Below the pieces are notes generated by a model. That model saw only the letters and a list, made by a program, of their open reading frames with translations. It was not told where the DNA came from and ran no database searches. Both the position numbers and the translations under genes were made by a program. This document shows, piece after piece, positions 24,380 to 33,309 of a DNA stretch of 64,000 bases (positions are counted from its first letter, which is position 1; each line of letters begins with the position of its first letter). Source of the DNA: UBA7672 sp963784415 (GTDB lineage: Bacteria; Pseudomonadota; Alphaproteobacteria; Caulobacterales; Hyphomonadaceae). The stretch covers positions 62,001 through 126,000 of the forward strand of contig CAWARK010000011.1 of assembly GCA_963784415.1 (NCBI GenBank), read 5' to 3'.

Positions 24380-25741
24380 ATGAGCGAGCCGCGCGATACC
24401 GCGCCTGACGAGGCCGCGACCTTCCGCAAGATCGCGTGGCGGATCGTTCCGCTCCTGTTTCTCGGCTACATCGTCGCCTTCCTCGACCGCGTGAATGTCG
24501 GATTCGCCAAGCTGCAGATGGCGGCGGACCTGCAGTTCTCCGACGCCGTCTATGGCTTCGGCGCGGGCATCTTCTTCATCGGCTATTTCGTCTTCGAGGT
24601 GCCGAGCAATCTCATCCTGCGCAAGGTGGGCGCGCGGATATGGATGGCGCGCATCATGTTCAGCTGGGGGATCATCTCCAGCCTCTTTGTCTTCACGGGC
24701 ATGGTCGCATGGGGACCGGTCGCGAAAGCATTCGGCTGCTCCGACCAGCAGTTCACCTTCTATGTCCTGCGCTTCCTGCTCGGCGCGGCGGAGGCCGGGT
24801 TCTTTCCGGGCGTCATCCTTTTCCTGACCTACTGGTTTCCCGCCCGGCGCCGCGCCCAGATGGTGGCGTGGTTCATGACCGGCATCGCGGTCTCCAACAT
24901 TATCGGGTCGCCCCTGTCGGGCGCGATCCTGCAATACATGGACGGCGTCAACGGGCTGCGCGGCTGGCAATGGGTGTTCGCGCTTGAAGGCGCACCCTCG
25001 ATGGTGATGGGCGTCGTCCTGCTGCTGTGGCTGCCGGACATTCCGGCGAAGGCCGCATGGCTCAGCGCGGCCGAACGCGATCTCGTCGCTGCCCGCATGG
25101 GTGAGGAAGCGGCGGCAAGAGACGCTCACGCTAGGCACAGCATCGCGGAAGTCTTTCGCGACATCCGCATCTGGGCCTTCGGCGCGGTCTATTTCGCTGG
25201 CGCGCTCTGCCTCTACACCACGAATTTCTGGATGCCGACGCTGATCTCCGAGTTCGGAATAGGCACGAAGGACTTCTTCATGGTCGGCCTGCTCAGCATG
25301 ATCCCGTGGGGCATCACAGCAGTCGTCCAGGTGTTGTGGGCGTGGAATTCCGACCGCACGGGCGAGCGGCGCTGGCACACCGCGGGCGGCTTTGCGATGT
25401 GCGTGGTCGGCATGGTGATGCTGGCGCTCATCGACAATGCGCCCGTGCTGCAGCTCACCGCGCTAACGCTCGTCACCTGCGGCGCCCTCTGCTGGGTCGT
25501 CGCGTTCTGGTCGATCCCGACCGCCCTGCTCTCGGGCGCAGGCGCCGCGGCGGGCATCGCGTGGATCAACGCGATCGGCAATCTCGGCGGCCATTTCGGA
25601 CCGGACCTGATCGGCCGCATCCGCGAAGCCAATGGCGGCAATGCCGATGCAGCCTTTCTCACGCTTGCAGCTGCAGCTGCAGCGGGTGGCGTGCTTGTGC
25701 TGCTCATAACGCGACCGCCAAAGCCGCTGATGCAGCCCTAG
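24380..25741 (+). CDS. MFS transporter, anion:cation symporter (phthalate/tartrate-type) family
   Basis: 453 residues with twelve predicted membrane helices. ATG 24380 follows GGGGAGG by four bases. The N-terminus has RIVPLLFLGYIVAFLDRVNVGFAKLQM, the signature of the ACS family (R--P-----Y---YLDR-N---A), then FEVPSNLILRKVGARIW and RFLLGAAEAGFFPG. Family substrates are organic anions such as tartrate, phthalate or pantothenate; none can be assigned. A short GCAGCT repeat encodes a run of Ala near residue 433. Confidence 0.92.
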   Translation: MSEPRDTAPDEAATFRKIAWRIVPLLFLGYIVAFLDRVNVGFAKLQMAADLQFSDAVYGFGAGIFFIGYFVFEVPSNLILRKVGARIWMARIMFSWGIISSLFVFTGMVAWGPVAKAFGCSDQQFTFYVLRFLLGAAEAGFFPGVILFLTYWFPARRRAQMVAWFMTGIAVSNIIGSPLSGAILQYMDGVNGLRGWQWVFALEGAPSMVMGVVLLLWLPDIPAKAAWLSAAERDLVAARMGEEAAARDAHARHSIAEVFRDIRIWAFGAVYFAGALCLYTTNFWMPTLISEFGIGTKDFFMVGLLSMIPWGITAVVQVLWAWNSDRTGERRWHTAGGFAMCVVGMVMLALIDNAPVLQLTALTLVTCGALCWVVAFWSIPTALLSGAGAAAGIAWINAIGNLGGHFGPDLIGRIREANGGNADAAFLTLAAAAAAGGVLVLLITRPPKPLMQP

Positions 25742-25779
25742 ATGGCGAACGCCTTGGAGAACCTGCCTTCGGGCCGGCG

Positions 25780-26733
25780 TCACCGCGCCTGCAGGACGTC
25801 CTGCACATTGCGGGCGATGTGATCGAGATGTTTGTCCCAGGTCCCGCAGCACCCGCCCCACATGTCCATGTGCGGATAATTCCGGGCGAGCATGCCCATC
25901 AGCAGGCCGAGGGCTTCCGGGTCGCCCTCCTCCAGATGCCCGAGGGTGCAGAGTGACTGCTTGTCCATCATCGCCGCGTTCGGACGCAGGCTGCGGATAC
26001 GGCGGATCCACGTGCCCGGCTCAAGCGCGGGCGAAAATTCCAGCGGGTGCGAGCAGTTGATCCCGTAGAAGTCCGGCCGGTCCTCGCCGGTCTGGAAATC
26101 CACGGTCTCGATGGCTGACTTCAGTGTCGGGCCGGATTTGAGTTTGTGATTGCTGTCGAGCGTGAACGAGACTTCCAGCGGCAGGCCCGCACGCGCCGCC
26201 GCCCGCGACACGCCGACGGCTTCGGGCACACTGTTGAATGTCATCGCCATGGCGAGGTCGACGCCGGCCGCCCTGAGGCCTTCGAGCTGGAAGCTGTGGT
26301 ACGCCTCGGCTTCTTCTGCGGTGATCGTCTGGTTCAATGAATAGGCGTCGCCGCGCGGACCGATGCAGCCAACAATCATCACGCCCGGCAGGCGTCCGGC
26401 ATAAGGCGCGGCCACATCTCGCAGGAAATCGATCGAGCGCTGCTGGTAATCGGCGAGCTGCTGCTCGCTGAGGCCGATCTTGCGGCCCCAGTCCGGGCTC
26501 GCGCGATAGTCGAGCCCGCCCATCAGCGCGACGCAGCCATGCTGGACCGCAACATCGAGATAGCGCTGGTACATGCCGCGCATCACCTCGACCGCGGCCG
26601 GATTGTCGAGCAGCGGATACATCGCGAATTCCGGCAGCTCGAAACCGTGGCGATACATCACCTCGGTCTCCTGGCCACCTTCGGTCAGGTAGAGCGTGCC
26701 GGCCTTCTGCTGAGGAAAGCGGCGGCGCGTCAT
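25780..26733 (-). CDS. homocysteine S-methyltransferase family protein
   Basis: 317 residues, TIM barrel. The zinc-binding Cys residues are present: GINCSHP and WGGCCGT (Cys pair about 295-296). Earlier motifs are LTEGGQETEVMYRHG and GCIGPRGDAY. These enzymes transfer a methyl group from S-methylmethionine or betaine to homocysteine; the donor is not clear here. Followed by no partner gene; the FkbM gene upstream is only 3 bp away, on the same strand. Confidence 0.9.
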   Translation of the reverse strand: MTRRRFPQQKAGTLYLTEGGQETEVMYRHGFELPEFAMYPLLDNPAAVEVMRGMYQRYLDVAVQHGCVALMGGLDYRASPDWGRKIGLSEQQLADYQQRSIDFLRDVAAPYAGRLPGVMIVGCIGPRGDAYSLNQTITAEEAEAYHSFQLEGLRAAGVDLAMAMTFNSVPEAVGVSRAAARAGLPLEVSFTLDSNHKLKSGPTLKSAIETVDFQTGEDRPDFYGINCSHPLEFSPALEPGTWIRRIRSLRPNAAMMDKQSLCTLGHLEEGDPEALGLLMGMLARNYPHMDMWGGCCGTWDKHLDHIARNVQDVLQAR

Positions 26734-26736
26734 CAG

Positions 26737-27558
26737 CTAGTTCGCGAACGCTTTGCGGAACATGCCCTCGGGCAACGTGGGTCCGCGTTTGGGATGGATC
26801 AGGAAGTAGTCCTTCCAGCGGCGTTTCGGATCGATCTGGGTCGATTCGAACATGTGCGAATTGTCGTCGTTGAGCTGCCACATGCGATAGCCGAGGCCGA
26901 TGAAGTAATCCCGCACCGCCTCGCCCGAAGAGCCGAAGTTACGTTGCAACGAGAACGGATGGATCTCGATCAGCAGGCTCGGCAGGTCGCGTTCGATCGT
27001 CTTCTTGCCGCCCTCGATGAAGCGAATTTCAGCGCCCTCGACGTCGCAGCGTATGAAGTCGACACGCGACAGCTTCTCCTTGGCCATCAACCCGTCGAGC
27101 GAGACAACCTCGGTCGGCTGGTCGATGAATTCGGTGCGGTTGCCCGTGGCGAGGATCTCGTCCGACGCCGTGCCGCCGCGGTCCGTGACCACGCCATAGG
27201 CGCGGCCGATATGCCCGGTGGTCTTCTTCGGCACCGACAGCAGCATCGTCCCCTCATTGGAGCCGATCGCGGCATTATGCGGATGCACATTCTTGAGCCC
27301 ATGCCAGCGTAGCAGGCGCGTCATGATCTTGTACGAGTAATTCGACGGTTCGTAGATGTGGACGACGCCCTTCGGCCCGATCTGCTGCGACAGCAGGTAG
27401 GAATGGCGCCCATCCGAGCCGCCGAAATGCAGGCAGACATCGCCCGGATTCACGACTTCTTTCATGTAGGGGGCCTCGGGCTCCCACTTCCGGTCCTGCT
27501 TGTTGCGCTGGTAGATGCGGACGGTGGTGGTGAAGTTGCGCAAGCTCTCGAACGACAT
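26737..27558 (-). CDS. FkbM-family methyltransferase
   Basis: 273 residues. SAM-binding motif I is atypical (DVCLHFGGSDGRHSYLL, in place of D-G-A-x-G). The FkbM signature is clear: VVSLDGLMAKEKLSRVDFIRCDVEGAE, then ERDLPSLLIEIHP. The family O-methylates sugars or polyketides, so a role in surface glycans is possible. Start uncertain: ATG 27558 is used, but a TTG at 27573 is also in frame, with GGGGAG only three bases before it. Confidence 0.85.
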   Translation of the reverse strand: MSFESLRNFTTTVRIYQRNKQDRKWEPEAPYMKEVVNPGDVCLHFGGSDGRHSYLLSQQIGPKGVVHIYEPSNYSYKIMTRLLRWHGLKNVHPHNAAIGSNEGTMLLSVPKKTTGHIGRAYGVVTDRGGTASDEILATGNRTEFIDQPTEVVSLDGLMAKEKLSRVDFIRCDVEGAEIRFIEGGKKTIERDLPSLLIEIHPFSLQRNFGSSGEAVRDYFIGLGYRMWQLNDDNSHMFESTQIDPKRRWKDYFLIHPKRGPTLPEGMFRKAFAN

Positions 27559-27633
27559 GGACAAGGCGGACAACTCCCCAAGGCGGCAAGTTGGCTAGAA
27601 AGCGCGTCGCGCGCAAAAAGGGAAGCCCTTCAA

Positions 27634-27664
27634 TGCAATCGTCCCTGCAATCACCCATGCAATC
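27634..27664. repeat. three TGCAATC direct repeats with 12-bp period
   Basis: TGCAATC occurs at 27634-27640, 27646-27652 and 27658-27664, exactly 12 bp apart. They lie in the gap between the divergent FkbM gene and the metallopeptidase gene, 19 bp before the latter. Could bind a regulator or simply be a small tandem duplication. Confidence 0.5.
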
Positions 27665-27682
27665 ACGCAGCCCCGCCATTAC

Positions 27683-28102
27683 ATGAGCGACATGATGGAC
27701 CGGAAAAACTGGGGCCTCGCCCCCTCCCTCGACGATATTGCCGCCATGGCGCGCGCAGCCCTGGATACGCTGGACGAGCCGTTCCGCACGCATGCGCGGG
27801 CCGTGGCGATCAAGGTCGAAGACTTCGCTGACGACGAAACGCTAGAGGCGATGAAGATCGAAAACCCGTACGAGCTGACCGGGCTCTATTCAGGTGTCGC
27901 CCTGACTCTGGAGACGCACTCGGCCCCCGCGGACATGCCGGCCAGGGTGTGGCTCTACCGGATGCCCATCATCGATGAATGGGCCGCAAGCGGGGAAATC
28001 ACCCTCGAGGAGCTTGTCGCGCACGTCGTCATCCACGAACTCGGCCACCATTTCGGGTGGTCGGACGAGGAGATGGACGTGATGAACGAGGCGGACGACT
28101 AG
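27683..28102 (+). CDS. minimal zincin-type metallopeptidase family protein
   Basis: 139 residues. The HExxH zinc motif is in VVIHELGHHFGWSDEEMD near residue 119, with the third ligand probably H122 or D126 as in the small family formerly called DUF1025. No signal peptide, so cytosolic. Such proteins occur in most alphaproteobacteria; the substrate is unknown. Start may be ATG 27683 or 27692/27695. Confidence 0.9.
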   Translation: MSDMMDRKNWGLAPSLDDIAAMARAALDTLDEPFRTHARAVAIKVEDFADDETLEAMKIENPYELTGLYSGVALTLETHSAPADMPARVWLYRMPIIDEWAASGEITLEELVAHVVIHELGHHFGWSDEEMDVMNEADD

Positions 28103-28111
28103 GCGAGAAGA

Positions 28112-29074
28112 CTAGCGCAGTCCGTGCACCATGCCCGCGCGCTCGAGCTGCTCGACGAGATCGGCCGGGATGGGCGATGAGTAGGCCGAGACGCCCAGGC
28201 GCTCGCGCACTTTCTCGGGCGGCTTGTCCCACACATCCTTCCAGTCAACGCCCAGCAGCGACGGCGTATCGCGGCCATGACGCCAGCCGGTGAGTGACAC
28301 CTCGTACACCAGCGGAATGCCCTCGGGCCTGTTCATCGCCGTCTTGGCGATGATGAAGGCGAGATACTGCGCCGAATAGTTGTGGCCGAACTGCGCCAGC
28401 TGGAAGCCGGAGATCGCCGTCTCGTGCAGCGCCGTCAGATGATAGCCGCCGACAAGGTGCCAGAGGTCGTGGCATTGCAGCGCCCGCGCGTTCAGATAGT
28501 CGAGCGGCGGACGCATGGCGGACAAACCAAGCGTGTCGCGGTCGAGCACTTCGAGATCGAAATTGTTGTCGACGATCTGGCGATGAAATTCATTGCCGAG
28601 CGAGCCTTCCGGCAGGGCCGCCAGTTCTTCCATGGTGAATTTCGGCGGCCATCCCTGCGCGACTGCATCCGGCACGCCGGGAAAGCCAAGGCTCGCCTGA
28701 CCCGCGCGCACGTCGAAACCCTGTTCGACAAACTGGCCGAGCGCGGCGACGCGCATGGTGAAACCGCCCGGGTCCATCTTCGACGTGTCGTCGATGAACT
28801 CCCAGAACTTCGGCCACAGCGCGGGCAACGCCTTGCCCGTTCCGCGCGTGAGATCGACCGCCGGATGATCTTCGCCAAACCAGCCAGCTGTCGCCGCATC
28901 ATAGACATCGAGGATGGTTTCGGGCTCGACCCAGCCTGCGCGGGTCAGCAGCGCGGCCAGATCGATGGCGGCGGCGACATCGCCCGTCTTGGCTGCGCGC
29001 GCCAGCGACGCGGGATCGCCCTGTCCGGTTTGAACGATGGTTTCGAAGCGTTGTGTGATGGCGAGGTTGGGCAT
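28112..29074 (-). CDS. Coq4-family protein
   Basis: 320 residues. The Coq4 domain is in the C-terminal half: RPPLDYLNARALQCHDLWHLVGGY, with the HD-x-x-H metal-binding motif, then ETAISGFQLAQFGHNYSAQY. The roughly 130-residue N-terminal part has no familiar motif. In eukaryotes Coq4 is needed for ubiquinone biosynthesis; bacterial members are thought to act on the quinone ring or as a scaffold. The gene is isolated from other ubi genes here. Confidence 0.82.
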   Translation of the reverse strand: MPNLAITQRFETIVQTGQGDPASLARAAKTGDVAAAIDLAALLTRAGWVEPETILDVYDAATAGWFGEDHPAVDLTRGTGKALPALWPKFWEFIDDTSKMDPGGFTMRVAALGQFVEQGFDVRAGQASLGFPGVPDAVAQGWPPKFTMEELAALPEGSLGNEFHRQIVDNNFDLEVLDRDTLGLSAMRPPLDYLNARALQCHDLWHLVGGYHLTALHETAISGFQLAQFGHNYSAQYLAFIIAKTAMNRPEGIPLVYEVSLTGWRHGRDTPSLLGVDWKDVWDKPPEKVRERLGVSAYSSPIPADLVEQLERAGMVHGLR

Positions 29075-29162
29075 GGGGATGTGCTCCAGTTTCCGCGAGC
29101 GTAAGCCTCGAATTTTCGGCCTTCAAGTTCACGTCGCGGAAGCGTTGACCCCTGTCAGGTCG

Positions 29163-29588
29163 ATGCGCACGAGTATCGGGATGGGCACAGACATCGCCGC
29201 AATCGCGTTCTGTAGTCTGCTCGCCGGGCTGGCAGTGTTCCAGCTCGCGCTCGCCCTCGGCGCACCGCTCGGACGCTTTGCCTGGGGCGGCGGACATGAG
29301 CGGCTGCCGCGGAACCTTCGCATCGGCAGCCTGATCGCCATCGTGATTTATGCACTGCTCGCGACGATCATGCTCGACCGCGCCGGCCTTGCGCGCATTT
29401 TTCCTGATCCGGCGATCGCCAGTATCGGTGCGTGGATCGTCGTCGCCTACCTCGCGCTGGGCATTCCCATGAATGCGATCTCGCGTTCGCAGCCCGAGCG
29501 CTTCACCATGACACCGATCGTGATGCTGCTGTTCGCGCTGGCGCTTTTCATCGCGCTGTCGCCCGCCGTGACGACGCCTACAGCCTGA
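29163..29588 (+). CDS. small membrane protein, four helices
   Basis: 141 residues from ATG 29163; ATG 29181 is an equally good start. Four hydrophobic segments (AAIAFCSLLAGLAVFQLALA, IGSLIAIVIYALLATIML, SIGAWIVVAYLALGIPM, TPIVMLLFALALFIAL). A conserved-looking loop has FAWGGGHERLPRNLR. Not recognised. It overlaps the end of the convergent sirtuin gene by 11 bp. Confidence 0.65.
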   Translation: MRTSIGMGTDIAAIAFCSLLAGLAVFQLALALGAPLGRFAWGGGHERLPRNLRIGSLIAIVIYALLATIMLDRAGLARIFPDPAIASIGAWIVVAYLALGIPMNAISRSQPERFTMTPIVMLLFALALFIALSPAVTTPTA

Positions 29589-30294
29589 TCTCGCGGATCA
29601 CGTCGCTGACCCATTCATCGACCACCTGCGTCGCCGGGCCATAGCGGCCTTCGCCAAAGTCGCTGCGGTTGGCCGAGGGTTCGAGGTTGAGCTCCACCGT
29701 ATGCGCGCCGTGCAGGCGGGCTTCGTGGACAAATCCTGCCGCGGGATAGACCTCGCCCGAAGTGCCGATGGAGACAAACAGATCGCACGCCGCGAGCCGA
29801 TCGTAGATGGCGTCCATGCCGTACGGCGTCTCACCGAACCACACGACATCGGGCCGCAAAGCGCCTGCGCCGCAGCGCCAGCATTCCGTGTCGGTGAACA
29901 GATCCTCGTCCCACACGCCCTTGACGCCGCACGAGGCGCACATCACGCGCTTCAGCTCGCCATGCATGTGAAGCAGGGATCGCGAGCCCGCCCTTTCGTG
30001 GAGGTCGTCGACATTCTGCGTCACCAGCAAAAGGTCCCTGCCGGCTGACGCCATCGCCTGCTCCAGCCGTGACAAGGCGTGGTGCGCCTGGTTCGGCGCA
30101 GCTTCCTTCAGCGACTTGCGGCGCGCATTGTAGAAATCATGGACCAGTCGCGGATTGCGCACGAAGCCTTCCGGCGTCGCCACATCTTCAAGACTGTGGC
30201 GCGTCCAGATTCCGTCCTTGTCGCGGAACGTCCCCATGCCGCTCTCGGCCGAGACGCCCGCGCCCGTCAGCAGGACGATGCGTTTGAACTTCAT
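29578..30294 (-). CDS. cobB: NAD-dependent protein deacylase (sirtuin, CobB/SIRT5-like)
   Basis: 238 residues. Removes acyl groups from lysine using NAD. Seen: LLTGAGVSAESGMGTFR (NAD site), VTQNVDDLHERAG, catalytic His in MHGEL, and four zinc Cys (CASC and CWRC). The FYNARR segment provides the Tyr/Arg pair that in class III sirtuins favours succinyl and malonyl groups, so desuccinylase activity is likely in addition to deacetylation. Confidence 0.95.
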   Translation of the reverse strand: MKFKRIVLLTGAGVSAESGMGTFRDKDGIWTRHSLEDVATPEGFVRNPRLVHDFYNARRKSLKEAAPNQAHHALSRLEQAMASAGRDLLLVTQNVDDLHERAGSRSLLHMHGELKRVMCASCGVKGVWDEDLFTDTECWRCGAGALRPDVVWFGETPYGMDAIYDRLAACDLFVSIGTSGEVYPAAGFVHEARLHGAHTVELNLEPSANRSDFGEGRYGPATQVVDEWVSDVIREIRL

Positions 30295-30413
30295 TCCGCT
30301 CCCGCCTTCCCCAGCCGATGATAGCGGTCAGGGTCCGGCGGTTGCCAGTGATCTTTTGGGCGCTGGAAATCAGGCAGACCCGTTTCGGGTCACGCGTGCC
30401 TTTACGACAGGCG

Positions 30414-30572
30414 CTAGCGCGACATCGCGGTCTGGGTCGCCTGGGTGCCGGTATCGGCAAACAGCGAACGCTCGCCGGAAGAGAGCATGGCAAAGCTGCC
30501 GAGGATGGCTGCGCCCATGAAGAGCAGCGCCATGACCCGGGAAACCAGTTTGCTTTTCGTGTCGTCGGTCAT
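30414..30572 (-). CDS. small single-helix membrane protein, 52 aa
   Basis: ATG 30572, ending at TAG 30414. Sequence pattern: a charged N-terminus (MTDDTKSKLVSR), one transmembrane helix (VMALLFMGAAILGSFAML) and a short polar tail (TGTQATQTAMSR). Upstream TGATCAG provides only a weak ribosome site. The codon composition is GC-rich and protein-like. Not recognised. Confidence 0.45.
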   Translation of the reverse strand: MTDDTKSKLVSRVMALLFMGAAILGSFAMLSSGERSLFADTGTQATQTAMSR

Positions 30573-30863
30573 CTGATCAGTCCTGCATTCTCTGTGCCGT
30601 CACGTTCCGGCGGTCTGGCGGATCACTCCGTGCCACCTGAACGGTCAAGTTGCGCAGCGGTTGCCTCGCGGGAACGATTGAGACCCAATTGGGACGTTGA
30701 AAGCGCGCTTGCTCTGGTTTCAAGGCAAACGTTGCGGGTCCGATCTGCCTGTCATGTGAGCCAGCTATGCACGGATGTTGGCCGGGATGTGGTCCGGGCA
30801 TTCGCCATGTGGGAATGACATGGTAAACAGCGCTCAGACGCGTGGTGTGTGCGAGGCGGGGTA
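30573..30863. other. intergenic region upstream of the protease cluster
   Basis: 291 bp between the small membrane protein (minus) and the subtilase gene (plus). It should hold divergent promoters. No convincing palindrome, riboswitch or sigma-70 element was identified by eye. Confidence 0.4.
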
Positions 30864-33215
30864 ATGGCAATGAAGCGATACATGACGGGCTTTGCCCTGG
30901 TGGCGATGCTTGCGGCGGCGACGGGGTGTGATCGCCTCAACGAGGCCGGCAAGCTGGCGAGCGACGCCCTCGCGCAGATCACCGGTGGAGCGCAGGACTC
31001 CGGGGTGCTGGTCATCTCGGACGAGCAGATCCTCGCTGCAGCGTCTGTCGATGACCGCGCCCTCTTCGGCCCGATGCAGGCCCCGGTCGATCTGGCGCCG
31101 ATCGACATCGACACGCTTCTGCAGACCCAGCGCTTCTACGCCGTCGGTTCGGTCATCGCGATGCCGAAGGTCGAGATCACGCAACCCGTGCTCGAGCCGG
31201 AGAGCTTCAGCCTGATCGAAGAGCCGACCGACGCATCGCAGGCCGCCAGCGCCCTCAACACGAATGATGCGCCGCTCCCTGAATCGCTCGAAGTGGCGGC
31301 CGGCCCGCCGCCTGTCGTGCAGGCGCCAGCGGCTGCCGCCCCGGCGCCGGAATCCAATCGTGTCACCAAGGACGGCGCGCCCGCCATCCTCAAGCCCGGC
31401 GCGATCGCTGGCCGCGCGCAGATCAAGCTGCCGACGGCCGGAGAGCTTCGCCAGCAGGCGCAGGTCGTCGCTCCCAAGGCGCTGAAGGAAGCGCTGCGCG
31501 ATTCGGGCGTCGAGGTCAGCAAGGAAACACTGCGCACCGCCCGCAGGGCGGCCGAGGACACGTTCAAGGCCAACACGCAGACAGCGCAAGCGCTGGGCGA
31601 TGCCGTTACGCGCAAGATGGCAGACGCTGCAGCCCCGATCCCGAAGGCGCTGCAGGTTCGCGCGCGCCTTGATGTCGATACCGCTGTCGCCGCGCGCGAC
31701 AAGGCCGGCCGACAACTGGAGAAACTCGGCCTCTCCGGCATCGTCACGCCGGGCGAAGGCGGCCAGATGCGCATCACCATCGGCGTCAACCCGACCCAGT
31801 TCCGCGAAGGCAAACTCGACTTCCAGAAAGTCGCGACCATGCGCTCGCTCTTTGCGCCGCAACGCCGGGGCGCCGAGGAGGAGTGCGCTGGAACGCCGGA
31901 CATGGAGAAAATCAAGGCCGACCCAGTGCTCGCGACCGAATGCGTCGTGAAAGTGCTGCGGGAGAGCGGTGAATACCAGTATGTCGAGAAGGACTTCATC
32001 TTCAACAACCAGATGATGAAGAAGCCGACGCAACAGCCGGTCACCGTTTCCACCACCAAGCCGAACGATCCGCTGTTCAGCCTGCAATGGAATTTCCGCG
32101 ATCTTGGCGCTGCCGCCGGCCAATCGAATGGCGGCGCCGGTTTCAGCGGTTTCTGGGCGCGCTCGAAAGACACCGGATCGCGCGATGTCGTGGTCGCGGT
32201 TGTCGACACCGGCATCCAGATGAACCACCCCGACATCAAGGGCTCGCCCAATCTCGCGCCGGGCTTCGACATGGTCTCCGATCCGATCATGGGCAATGAC
32301 GGCGATGGTCGCGATAGCGATCCCAACGATCCGGGCGACAAGTGCGATCCGAACGACAACACGGTCGGCGACAGCTTCCACGGCACACACGTCGCCGGCA
32401 CGATCGGCGTCGCGGCGACCAACAACGCAGCCGGTGTGGCCGGCGGCGCATGGAACGTCACCATCGTTCCGGTGCGTGCGCTCGGCCGCTGCGGCGGCAA
32501 GCTGTCGGACATCAATGACGGCATCCGCTGGGCTGCCGGCACCGTTCCCGCCCGCGACCTGCAGGGCAAGGAAGTCTGGAACTCGAAGCCTGCCGACATC
32601 ATCAACCTGTCGATCGGCCTGTTCGGTCCCTGCCCCGCCTCGATGCAGGCGGCGATCAACGACGCCGTCGCGGCTGGCGCGATCGTCGTCTCCGCTGCCG
32701 GCAACGCGCGGGTCGACACACAGTACTTTGCGCCCGGCGGCTGCCAGAACGTGATCTCGGTTGCGGCCAACGATGCGCGCGGCGTGCTGACGCCTTACTC
32801 GAACTTCGGCGCCAACGTCTCGATCATGGCGCCGGGCGGCGACATGTCCCGCGACGACGATCATGACGGCCGGCCGGATGGCATCCTGTCGACCAAGTAC
32901 TCGAAGAACTGCACGGACCCGGTGAACCCGAGCCAGAAGATCGCGCAGTGCTACTACAGCTACGAAAACGGGACTTCGATGGCGGCCCCGCACGTTTCGG
33001 CGGCGCTGGCGCTGCTGAAGACGAAATTCCCGTCGTCGGTGCCATCGGAGCTGAAAACACGCCTGATGACGGCGACCACGCCGCGCACCAACATGCAGTG
33101 CTCGGGCGCGTGCTCGGCCTATCCGGGATCGACGCCCATCCCCGGGTCGGCGGACATGTGTTATCGCCCGTGCGGGGGTAAAATGCTGAATCTGTCGAAC
33201 GCAGCGCTTCAATAG
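30864..33215 (+). CDS. subtilisin-like (S8) serine protease lipoprotein
   Basis: 783 residues. A lipoprotein signal ends in AAATGC, so it is anchored in the envelope. A long Ala/Pro-rich N-terminal region (about 40-390) ends with a segment like an inhibitor-I9 propeptide (VVKVLRESGEYQYVEKDFIF). The catalytic domain (about 415-770) has D448 (VAVVDTG), H506 (FHGTHVAGT), N614 (AAGN) and S705 (GTSMAAPH). Many Cys suggest disulfides. Start ATG 30864 (or 30870). First gene of a four-gene same-strand cluster. Confidence 0.93.
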   Translation: MAMKRYMTGFALVAMLAAATGCDRLNEAGKLASDALAQITGGAQDSGVLVISDEQILAAASVDDRALFGPMQAPVDLAPIDIDTLLQTQRFYAVGSVIAMPKVEITQPVLEPESFSLIEEPTDASQAASALNTNDAPLPESLEVAAGPPPVVQAPAAAAPAPESNRVTKDGAPAILKPGAIAGRAQIKLPTAGELRQQAQVVAPKALKEALRDSGVEVSKETLRTARRAAEDTFKANTQTAQALGDAVTRKMADAAAPIPKALQVRARLDVDTAVAARDKAGRQLEKLGLSGIVTPGEGGQMRITIGVNPTQFREGKLDFQKVATMRSLFAPQRRGAEEECAGTPDMEKIKADPVLATECVVKVLRESGEYQYVEKDFIFNNQMMKKPTQQPVTVSTTKPNDPLFSLQWNFRDLGAAAGQSNGGAGFSGFWARSKDTGSRDVVVAVVDTGIQMNHPDIKGSPNLAPGFDMVSDPIMGNDGDGRDSDPNDPGDKCDPNDNTVGDSFHGTHVAGTIGVAATNNAAGVAGGAWNVTIVPVRALGRCGGKLSDINDGIRWAAGTVPARDLQGKEVWNSKPADIINLSIGLFGPCPASMQAAINDAVAAGAIVVSAAGNARVDTQYFAPGGCQNVISVAANDARGVLTPYSNFGANVSIMAPGGDMSRDDDHDGRPDGILSTKYSKNCTDPVNPSQKIAQCYYSYENGTSMAAPHVSAALALLKTKFPSSVPSELKTRLMTATTPRTNMQCSGACSAYPGSTPIPGSADMCYRPCGGKMLNLSNAALQ

Positions 33216-33309
33216 GCGTTCAACAGTCCGGGGGGATATGTCACAACCGGCGGTAGGGACCCTTTGGGCCCATTTTCCGTTGGGAGTATATCCCGGAAGG
33301 AGAGGGAGA

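Noticed and set aside
25664..25690. GCAGCT triplet-like repeat
   Set aside because: It lies inside the MFS gene and only encodes an Ala run in a membrane helix.
30834..33212. 792-codon open frame on the minus strand opposite the subtilase gene
   Set aside because: Translation is Arg/Gly/His-rich with no domain. The plus strand has a full S8 catalytic set. It is a GC-rich antisense shadow.
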